Below, one piece after another: positions 1-5,915 of a DNA stretch of 8,002 bases. The stretch's first letter is position 1. Each line of letters opens with the position of its first letter. A model generated the notes under the pieces. It worked only from the letters and a program-made list of their open reading frames with translations. It did no database searches and had not been told where the DNA came from. The translations under genes were made by a program, and so were the position numbers. This DNA is from Spirochaetales bacterium (lineage in GTDB: Bacteria; Spirochaetota; Spirochaetia; SZUA-6; DRHE01), in contig JAGLQP010000076.1 of the NCBI GenBank assembly GCA_023136785.1, positions 1 to 8,002 of the forward strand, in the 5' to 3' direction.

Positions 1-3000
1 CCACTGGCTCAGGTCGTTATCTGACCGGACACTTCATCGGTGCCGATACGATCAAGAACGAGATTACCGCTCAAGCCACGGCGGCTATTTTCTACCACCC
101 CGAGGTCGATACGGTCTTTGAGATCGGTGGACAAGATTCGAAGTATATCAGTATCGACAACGGTGTTGTGGTGGACTTCGAGATGAACAAGGTCTGCGCC
201 GCCGGCACCGGCTCCTTCCTGGAGGAACAGGCGGAGAAGCTGGGCATTGAAATCGTAGATGAGTTCGGCGAGCTGGCCCTGGGAGCGCAGCAGCCATCCC
301 GTCTCGGCGACCGCTGTACCGTATTCATGGAGAGCGATCTGAACTCCCATCAGCAGAAGGGCGCCGGCAAGGAAGACTTGATCGGTGGGCTGGCCTATTC
401 CATCGTGCAGAACTACATCCAAAAAGTTGTGGGGGCAAAACGGATCGGCAACCACATCCTGTTTCAGGGCGGGGTGACCAACAATCCCGCCGTTGTTGCC
501 GCCTTCGAAGCCCTGACCGGCAAGAAGATTACCGTGCCGCCGCATTTCGATGTGACCGGGGCTATCGGAGCGGCCATGCTGGCTCGGGATGAAGTTGAGA
601 AAAACGGCAACAAGACGAATTTTAAGGGTTTCCAGGTCAGTAAGATTCCTTACACCATAAGCCGCTTCACCTGCCAGGGGTGCGAGAATCACTGCGATGT
701 ACACAAAGTGGTCATAGAGGGAGAGAAGAGAGCCCTGTTCTACGGAGACCGCTGCGACAAGTACCAGCCACAGGGGAAAAAGGAAGAGAAAGAGCGGAGA
801 AGAAAGGAAATTCCCAACCTCTTCTGCTTGAGAGAGAAGCTGCTTCTCGGAGACTATCAGGATGAACCGGCCGAGCAGGCTGCGGCAACCCAGACCACTA
901 TCGGCATTCCAAGGGGTCTGATGATCTACTATCAGCGGCTCCCCTACTGGCGCACCTTCTTCGAAGAGCTGGGTTTCCGGGTCGTGCTGTCCCGCCCGTC
1001 GGATCGGCCCTTGGTCACCCAATCGCTGGGCATGCTGGTAGCGGAGACCTGTTTCCCAGTGGAGGTGATGCACGGACACATCTATGACCTCCTGGAAAAG
1101 GATCCGGACTATATCTTCATGCCCTTCGTGGTGGACAACCCGGCGGATGAGCAGAATCCCACCATCAACTACAACTGTCCCTGGGTTCAGTCCTATCCCT
1201 TCATGATCCGTGGTGCCATGAAGGGGGAAGAAACGGCGAAGAAATTCCTCGTTCCAACACTGCACTTCCGCTACTCCCGAAAAAAGTTGGTCAACGATCT
1301 GTCCGAGTTTATGAAAACAACCTTCGGCACCGCCCCGAAAAAGGTAGCTCAGGCCGTGACAGCGGCGGAGAAGGCTCAGGAAGATTTTGATAATAAACTG
1401 CTCGAAGAGGGTCAGAAGATCCTTGCCAGCCTTCCTTCGAACAGGGTGTCCGTCGTCATGCTCGGACGGCCCTACAACACGGGCGATCCCGAGCTCAACC
1501 TCAGCTTGATCAAAAAGCTGATCGATCTGGATGTTCTTCCTCTTCCCCTGGATTTTCTGCCTCTCAGAGAAACGATAGACGAGATCTACGCGGATTACGA
1601 TATGATGTACTGGCCCAGCGGCCAGAAGATCTTGGCCGGGGCGCGGATGGTGGCCAACGACGAACGTCTACACGCCGTGTACATCACAAACTTTCGCTGC
1701 GGCCCGGACTCGTTCCTCTCCCACTACGTCAGGGAGGAAATGCGGGGTAAACCCTATCTTCAGCTCGAAGTGGATGAGCACAGTGCCGATGCCGGTATGA
1801 TCACCCGCTGCGAAGCCTTCCTCGACAGCTTGAAGGGCGAAGCCAAAGCCGAGGTGCTGGAAAAGGAATTTGCACCGGTATCGGTGTTCAAAGCATCCCC
1901 GTCCAAAGGACGGAAACTCTACTTTCCCTACATGTGCGACAGCGCCTACCTGTTGGCCGCCGCCTCCCGAGCCTGCGGCATCGACGCGGAAGTCCTGCCC
2001 ATGCAGGGCGAGGAAGACATGGAGTGGGGTAGGAAGTACACTTCCTCGCGGGAATGCTTTCCCATGATCTGCACTACAGGCAGTTTCTTGAAGAAACTCC
2101 ACGAGCCGGGGATTGATCCCGGCAAGACCAGTTTCTTCATGCCCTCCCACAGCGGTCCCTGCCGGTTCGGGCAGTACAACAAGTTTCAGCGCATCATTAT
2201 GGAGCACTTGGGCTTCAAAGATGTAGAGATCATCTCCCCGAACAACAAGAACTCCTACGCCGACTTCTCCCGCGGTCAGGGTTTAAAGTTCCGCCTGGTG
2301 GTCTGGAAGGGTTTGGTGTCTGCGGAAATCCTGGGCAAGCTGCGGCAGGAGCGTAAGCCCTACGAAGCGGTGCCCGGACAAACCGAGGAGGTGTATCAGA
2401 AGTATCTGGATAAGATTGTTCACTCCGTGGAAACCGGTGCCAAGGACACCCTCGATGTGCTCAAAGAGGCGGGGGAAGCCTTCAAGAAGATCGAAATGCT
2501 CGATATTCCGCGAAAACCGGTGATCGCCATCGTCGGAGAGATCTTCATGCGGGACAACCCCTACTGCAGCGGCTTCCTGCGACAGCGTCTGGAGTCACTC
2601 GGCGCAGAAACCATGATGTCTCCGGTTCGGGAGTGGATCGAGCTGTCCTCGGTGCGCTACCGGGAGGAAAGCGGTTGGCGGGGAGAGGTGCTGAACGTGG
2701 TGAAGGCGAGGATTCAGGGATACTTCCAGCGCCAGATCGGTTCGAAGTTCGAACACGCCCTGGCCGACACGATCGATTCGGAGCGGATCATTCCGGTTGA
2801 GGATATCCTCGAGCTCTGCGAGCCATACATCCACAGGGACTACGTGGGTGATCCGCCCCTGGCTCTCGGCGCAGCTGTGGGTTTGGCAAAAACTGGAATC
2901 TCCGGGGTAGCGAACATCCTGCCCTTCACCTGTCTGCCCGGGACCATTGTCGCCTCGCTGTCCACCGCCTTCCGTAAAGATCACGATGACATGCCCTGGG

Positions 3001-3122
3001 TGGATATTGCCTTCGACGGTCAGGAAGATACGGGGATCGAAACCCGTCTTCAGGCGTTCGTGCATCAGGCCAAGGAGTACGTTAAAGTTAAGGGCTACAA
3101 CAAGCCCAGGGAGTGGAATTGA
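1..3122 (+). CDS. Fused acyl-CoA dehydratase activase (BcrAD/BadFG ATPase + DUF2229 + HgdB-like region), 5'-truncated by window
   Basis: The frame is open from base 3 to the TGA at 3120-3122 (1039 residues), so the start lies upstream of the window. The visible N-terminus is the second half of an ASKHA-type ATPase: TGSGR at residues 1-5, IGGQD at about 41-45, KVCAAGTG with Cys at 195-197, CTVFMES with Cys at 315-317, and QGGV near 465. In HgdC, the activator of 2-hydroxyglutaryl-CoA dehydratase, the two equivalent Cys hold the [4Fe-4S] cluster at the dimer interface, so both ligands are kept. A four-Cys cluster (codons at 672, 681, 693, 753) and a Lys/Arg/Glu-rich linker (about 775-815) follow. 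The DUF2229 region covers roughly 897-1720. An HgdB-like region begins near 1911, with Cys in ECFPM (2055), GPCRFG (2160) and PFTCLPG (2931). Family members often reach about 1400 residues with two ATPase domains, so roughly the first quarter is probably missing. The inferred role is ATP-driven low-potential electron transfer or a fused activator/dehydratase-like function; the substrate is unknown. No frameshift is seen. Confidence 0.93.
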   Translation, partial: TGSGRYLTGHFIGADTIKNEITAQATAAIFYHPEVDTVFEIGGQDSKYISIDNGVVVDFEMNKVCAAGTGSFLEEQAEKLGIEIVDEFGELALGAQQPSRLGDRCTVFMESDLNSHQQKGAGKEDLIGGLAYSIVQNYIQKVVGAKRIGNHILFQGGVTNNPAVVAAFEALTGKKITVPPHFDVTGAIGAAMLARDEVEKNGNKTNFKGFQVSKIPYTISRFTCQGCENHCDVHKVVIEGEKRALFYGDRCDKYQPQGKKEEKERRRKEIPNLFCLREKLLLGDYQDEPAEQAAATQTTIGIPRGLMIYYQRLPYWRTFFEELGFRVVLSRPSDRPLVTQSLGMLVAETCFPVEVMHGHIYDLLEKDPDYIFMPFVVDNPADEQNPTINYNCPWVQSYPFMIRGAMKGEETAKKFLVPTLHFRYSRKKLVNDLSEFMKTTFGTAPKKVAQAVTAAEKAQEDFDNKLLEEGQKILASLPSNRVSVVMLGRPYNTGDPELNLSLIKKLIDLDVLPLPLDFLPLRETIDEIYADYDMMYWPSGQKILAGARMVANDERLHAVYITNFRCGPDSFLSHYVREEMRGKPYLQLEVDEHSADAGMITRCEAFLDSLKGEAKAEVLEKEFAPVSVFKASPSKGRKLYFPYMCDSAYLLAAASRACGIDAEVLPMQGEEDMEWGRKYTSSRECFPMICTTGSFLKKLHEPGIDPGKTSFFMPSHSGPCRFGQYNKFQRIIMEHLGFKDVEIISPNNKNSYADFSRGQGLKFRLVVWKGLVSAEILGKLRQERKPYEAVPGQTEEVYQKYLDKIVHSVETGAKDTLDVLKEAGEAFKKIEMLDIPRKPVIAIVGEIFMRDNPYCSGFLRQRLESLGAETMMSPVREWIELSSVRYREESGWRGEVLNVVKARIQGYFQRQIGSKFEHALADTIDSERIIPVEDILELCEPYIHRDYVGDPPLALGAAVGLAKTGISGVANILPFTCLPGTIVASLSTAFRKDHDDMPWVDIAFDGQEDTGIETRLQAFVHQAKEYVKVKGYNKPREWN

Positions 3123-3148
3123 GGCTGTCCCGCAACTGCGGGACAACC
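3123..3148. terminator. Hairpin between convergent genes, possible bidirectional terminator
   Basis: TGTCCCGCA (3126-3134) is exactly complementary to TGCGGGACA (3137-3145). This gives an 8-bp stem with a 4-nt loop, or 9 bp with a 2-nt loop. Two further G-C pairs outside a C/A mismatch extend the base. It begins directly after the activase stop and ends 13 nt before the stop of the convergent hydrolase gene, which is where a shared terminator would sit. Neither strand has a clear T-run after the stem, so it is not a textbook intrinsic terminator and may instead protect 3' ends. Confidence 0.45.
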
Positions 3149-3160
3149 ACAATTAGCTCC

Positions 3161-4126
3161 TCAGCGCACAGCTATCTCGAAGCGGGCAAGGGATGCTGGG
3201 ACCCCCTTCTCCCTCTTTACCTTGGCGAACTCGAGGCAAGCCACGGCCATACAGCGTTCCCGTTGACTCTCGTGTACGGGCATATAGATGAGCCGTCCTT
3301 TAGGCAATTCGTAAGCGATCTGCGGATAGTTTGCATTCTCGTGGATCTTGTCGACGCTGCCATTGAAAACGAAGATCTCCTTGTCGACTCGAGACAGCTT
3401 GCCGTATAGTTCGAAATCGATGGCCCCGGCGGCTGACTTTTTCCATTTCCAGTTATCCGCGGCGTCGATAAAGGCGTCTACACGCTTCTTCTGGGCCTCT
3501 TCCTCCATGTCTCCGAGCAACGCGTTCCGTAGGATCGGCTTGAGCAGGTTCACCGCGGGTATTGGGAGAATCGGAGAAACGTAGCGCAGCAGCCACTTGG
3601 GAAACCAGAGGGAGTGCATAGGATCGATCGCTACAACCGTCGGCGCATCGAGAGATCCGTCGATCACTCCCTGCAGGATGGTGGCGGAACCCCAACAGCT
3701 TCCTGCCAGCACGAAATCGTCGAGCTTGGAGAGCCCCAGGCTGTCAAGAGCCGCCTGAATGTCCCTGGCGCTCTGACTTACAGACATATCAGCCCGCTTG
3801 CTGTGTATACGGCTGCTACCCTTTTCCCTGGTCTCGATGTAGTAGAAATCCGCCTGTCCATGGATTACCCCGTAAAGCTCTGCAAATCCTTCGGGTATCA
3901 CCCCCCAACCGGGAATAAATACGAGGGGCCGTCTGGCAGCCGGCCGTTCCGGCCTGATATGTAAAACCCTGATCTCTGCATCCTCAACGGGTATGTAGAT
4001 TTCTTCACACGGGGGAAGTTTCCAAAACTGTATTGACTCCCTGGCGGCGCTCTGAACCATGGCTTCCACCGCCGCCAGCTGCTCATCCGAGATTTCGAGA
4101 AGCTGCAGTGCCTGTTGTTCCCTCAT
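3161..4126 (-). CDS. Alpha/beta hydrolase with Cys at the nucleophile elbow
   Basis: The protein has 321 residues from the ATG at 4124-4126. Visible fold marks are the oxyanion-type IPGWGV at residues 71-76, the nucleophile elbow AGSCWGS at 141-147, NGSVDK with Asp259 and PVHES with His285. In the usual G-x-Nuc-x-G pattern the nucleophile position is Cys144 (codon 3695-3697), giving a probable Cys-Asp-His triad. Dienelactone hydrolases and PHA synthases are known alpha/beta-fold enzymes with Cys here, but the rest of the sequence does not clearly match either, so the substrate is left open. No signal peptide is evident, so it is probably cytoplasmic. The start is preceded on its strand by AGGAAG and GAGGAAG. 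An in-frame GTG at 4196-4198 would add 24 residues; the bases between have G/C-rich third positions, so that start cannot be excluded, although no good ribosome site precedes it. Frames upstream of 4198 do not look coding. The gene is divergent from the lipid kinase gene and convergent with the activase. Confidence 0.85.
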   Translation of the reverse strand: MREQQALQLLEISDEQLAAVEAMVQSAARESIQFWKLPPCEEIYIPVEDAEIRVLHIRPERPAARRPLVFIPGWGVIPEGFAELYGVIHGQADFYYIETREKGSSRIHSKRADMSVSQSARDIQAALDSLGLSKLDDFVLAGSCWGSATILQGVIDGSLDAPTVVAIDPMHSLWFPKWLLRYVSPILPIPAVNLLKPILRNALLGDMEEEAQKKRVDAFIDAADNWKWKKSAAGAIDFELYGKLSRVDKEIFVFNGSVDKIHENANYPQIAYELPKGRLIYMPVHESQRERCMAVACLEFAKVKREKGVPASLARFEIAVR

Positions 4127-4205
4127 CTTCCTCGTCTTCCTGAATGTCGCATCAACGGCGACGTGGATAAAACTTCTGCTCAAAAGGTAGGTGTACACGA
4201 TTGTC

Positions 4206-4230
4206 TGCCCAACATCAATCGGAGTGGGCA
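4206..4230. promoter_or_regulatory. Inverted repeat TGCCCA-N13-TGGGCA in divergent control region
   Basis: Perfect 6-bp arms at 4206-4211 and 4225-4230 are separated by 13 nt, so the centres lie about two helical turns apart. The repeat sits in the 180-bp gap between two divergent genes. The spacing and symmetry suit a dimeric regulator, but six-base arms can occur by chance. If the hydrolase starts at the GTG at 4198, this repeat would lie just upstream of its coding sequence. Confidence 0.3.
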
Positions 4231-4245
4231 ATAAAACTGTAGCAA

Positions 4246-4255
4246 AAACCGGTTT
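4246..4255. promoter_or_regulatory. 10-bp palindrome overlapping the -35 box, possible operator
   Basis: AAACCGGTTT is a perfect palindrome. Its last two bases are the first two of the TTGACG -35 element of the rightward promoter. A protein bound here would be expected to affect RNA polymerase access. This is inferred from position and symmetry only. Confidence 0.3.
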
Positions 4256-4282
4256 GACGGGAGGAGGCAAAGAAGATATTCT
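4254..4282 (+). promoter_or_regulatory. Sigma-70-like promoter for the lipid kinase-acyltransferase pair
   Basis: TTGACG (4254-4259, five of six bases matching TTGACA) is followed after exactly 17 nt by TATTCT (4277-4282, four of six matching TATAAT). The expected transcription start is near 4289, giving a short leader of about 18 nt before the ATG at 4307 that still contains the ribosome site. No comparably good promoter was found for the divergent hydrolase gene; the best was TTGATG-17-TACACC on the minus strand, which is weak. Confidence 0.55.
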
Positions 4283-4290
4283 GGCAGCTT

Positions 4291-4300
4291 GGGGGGTGAG
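4291..4300 (+). promoter_or_regulatory. Ribosome binding site that decides the kinase start
   Basis: GGGGGGTGAG lies 6 nt before the ATG at 4307 and closely matches the anti-Shine-Dalgarno complement. It lies inside the reading frame that would begin at the in-frame TTG at 4289, which argues against that upstream start. Confidence 0.75.
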
Positions 4301-4306
4301 CAGGCT

Positions 4307-5197
4307 ATGAAGGTACTGTTGGTATTCAATCCACACGCAGCACATCGGCGGGCCGGAAAACTCCTCCCCGAAATACGCAAAATTTTTCAGAAGTATGAAA
4401 TCCAGGTAGACCTCCGTCGTACCGAGTATCCGGGTCACGCGGTGAAGATTGTCGAGCAGGCTGTCTTCAACAACTACGATGGCGTGATTGCAGCGGGTGG
4501 GGACGGGACGCTGTTCGAAGTAGTAAACGGATACTACAGAAATCCTTCGGAGCGGCGAATTCCTATCGGTGTTTTACCCACGGGAACAGGAAACGCCTTC
4601 GCCAAAGATCTTGCCCTCGAAACAGGGCAGCTTGAACAGGCGGTTGAGATTATCCAAGGAAATCATCTGCGCATGGTGGATGTGGGTCGATTCCGAGTAG
4701 GGGGCGATCAATTCTACTACCTCAATATCCTCGGATTGGGATTTGTTGCCGACGTGACCGCGGCCTCGGGGAAGTTGAAGGTGTTTGGGAATATAGCCTA
4801 CACATACGGAGTATTTGTACAGACCCTGTTCCTGAAGAGCTATCCGCTGGTGATCGAAATTGACGGTAAAAGGCTGGAGCGAGAGAATATTTTCACCGAG
4901 ATCTCCAATACCCGCTATACTTCGAACTTTCTCATGGCTCCCAATGCCGAGATCGACGACGGAAAGCTCGATCTGACTTTGCTCGGTCCAGTCACGCGCC
5001 GGCGCCTTCTGAAATGTTTTCCGATGATATTCACGGGTGAGCACATCCACCTACCGGAAGTCGAAACCTTTCAGGCCAAGCATATCCGGATTTCCACGTC
5101 TGTTCCCAAAGTCCTTACCCCGGATGGGGAGCTTGTCGGTACTACTCCTGTGGTGGTGGAATGCCTGCATCGAGATCTGGAGGTGTTCTGGCAATGA
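4307..5197 (+). CDS. Diacylglycerol/lipid kinase family protein (YegS/DgkB type)
   Basis: The protein has 296 residues, a normal length for this family. It transfers phosphate from ATP to a lipid alcohol, usually diacylglycerol, giving phosphatidic acid; related members act on sphingoid bases or undecaprenol. Motifs in order are FNPHA at 7-11, the nucleotide-binding GGDGT at 64-68, PTGTGN at 91-96, the second-domain region APNAEIDDGKLDL at 211-223, and TPDGE at 281-285. In characterised bacterial DgkB the Glu of the DGE motif is the catalytic base, which would be Glu285 here. No signal peptide or membrane helix is seen, so it probably works at the inner face of the membrane as a soluble enzyme. 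The ATG at 4307 was chosen because of the strong ribosome site at 4291-4300. The stop TGA overlaps the next gene's ATG (ATGA at 5194-5197), so the two are translationally coupled. The exact lipid substrate cannot be read from the sequence. Confidence 0.92.
   Translation: MKVLLVFNPHAAHRRAGKLLPEIRKIFQKYEIQVDLRRTEYPGHAVKIVEQAVFNNYDGVIAAGGDGTLFEVVNGYYRNPSERRIPIGVLPTGTGNAFAKDLALETGQLEQAVEIIQGNHLRMVDVGRFRVGGDQFYYLNILGLGFVADVTAASGKLKVFGNIAYTYGVFVQTLFLKSYPLVIEIDGKRLERENIFTEISNTRYTSNFLMAPNAEIDDGKLDLTLLGPVTRRRLLKCFPMIFTGEHIHLPEVETFQAKHIRISTSVPKVLTPDGELVGTTPVVVECLHRDLEVFWQ
5179..5185 (+). promoter_or_regulatory. Ribosome binding site for the acyltransferase
   Basis: GGAGGTG lies within the 3' end of the kinase gene, 8 nt before the ATG at 5194. 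It supports that start over the in-frame ATG at 5161, which would give an 11-residue extension and a longer overlap. Confidence 0.7.
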
Positions 5198-5901
5198 AGA
5201 AGGTGGTGGCTCTATACATGTGGTCTGCGGGGTTGTCCCAAATCGCCCTGGTTTGCCTGGCCGCCATCGTGTTGTCCCTGTTTTTTTCTGCTCAGACCTA
5301 CGATTCCTTGCTGAAAAGGATGCTGCGCAACGTGTTTCGCCTCCTCTTTGTTCCTGTTCGGGTTCAGGGGGTGGAACAGATAGTGCCGGGCAACGTGTAT
5401 ATCTATATGTCAAATCACGTGAGTGTATTCGACATGCCGCTGCTCGGTGGCTTCATCCCCGGTATGGTACGATCCATCGAAGCCACCCGTCAGTTTCGCT
5501 GGCCTTTGTACGGTTTGGCGATTCGCCGTGTTGGAAACATTGCCATCAGCAGGGAGAATGTGTTTGCAGCCATGCGGAGCTACAGACTGGCCCATGAAGT
5601 TTTGAAGCGCGGACAGTCCCTGGTGATCCTGCCGGAAGGCCACCGCACTCTGGACGGGAAGCTGCGCTCGTTCAAGCGTATGCCTTTTCTATTCGCAAAA
5701 CAGGCGGGGGTGGACCTGGTTCCCGTGGGTATTTCCGGTTTGTTTACACTGAAAAACAAGAATTCCTGGCTGATTCGGCCGAGCAAGGTGAAGATTCGCT
5801 TTGGGAGGGTCATCTCCAGAAATCAGATCGATCGCCTCTCAGAATCGGAGCTGCAGGAACTGACCCGCAGGCGTATCGAGGAACTGGTGGGGTGGATATG
5901 A
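5194..5901 (+). CDS. 1-acyl-sn-glycerol-3-phosphate acyltransferase family protein (PlsC-like)
   Basis: The protein has 235 residues, typical of PlsC. The family transfers an acyl group to the sn-2 position of lysophosphatidic acid, giving phosphatidic acid at the membrane. A hydrophobic stretch at about residues 11-31 is a likely membrane anchor. Motif I, the HX4D catalytic box, is NHVSVFD with His75 and Asp80. Motif II is GNIAISR at 114-120, motif III is LPEGHRT at 146-152, and motif IV is LVPVGI at about 175-180. Motif III has His where Thr is usual in (F/L)PEGTRS, a modest variation. The start codon overlaps the kinase stop as ATGA, and a good ribosome site lies 8 nt upstream. The stop lies 14 nt from the end of the convergent sulfatase gene. 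Because the upstream gene also makes phosphatidic acid, the two are probably one phospholipid operon. Acyl-donor use (acyl-CoA or acyl-ACP) is unknown, and some members of the family acylate other lipids. Confidence 0.9.
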   Translation: MKKVVALYMWSAGLSQIALVCLAAIVLSLFFSAQTYDSLLKRMLRNVFRLLFVPVRVQGVEQIVPGNVYIYMSNHVSVFDMPLLGGFIPGMVRSIEATRQFRWPLYGLAIRRVGNIAISRENVFAAMRSYRLAHEVLKRGQSLVILPEGHRTLDGKLRSFKRMPFLFAKQAGVDLVPVGISGLFTLKNKNSWLIRPSKVKIRFGRVISRNQIDRLSESELQELTRRRIEELVGWI

Positions 5902-5915
5902 ACCATCGGCTGGAA

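Noticed and set aside
9..1265. Long minus-strand open frame (418 codons)
   Set aside because: It lies wholly antisense to the activase gene, whose conserved motifs are unambiguous. Its product matches nothing recognisable, and such frames are common opposite GC-rich genes.
2595..3152. Minus-strand open frame of 185 codons
   Set aside because: It is antisense to the C-terminal region of the activase, which carries the conserved NILPFTCLPG and GQEDTGIETR stretches.
4289..4306. TTG start giving six extra residues to the lipid kinase
   Set aside because: The Shine-Dalgarno site for the ATG at 4307 lies inside this extension, and 4289 is about where transcription should begin.
4199..4438. N-terminal extension of the hydrolase frame to 4438
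   Set aside because: It would overlap the kinase gene and its promoter, and its codons have low G/C at third positions, unlike the gene body.
5161..5193. Earlier ATG for the acyltransferase
   Set aside because: No good ribosome site precedes it, whereas the ATG at 5194 has GGAGGTG at 8 nt and the ATGA overlap.
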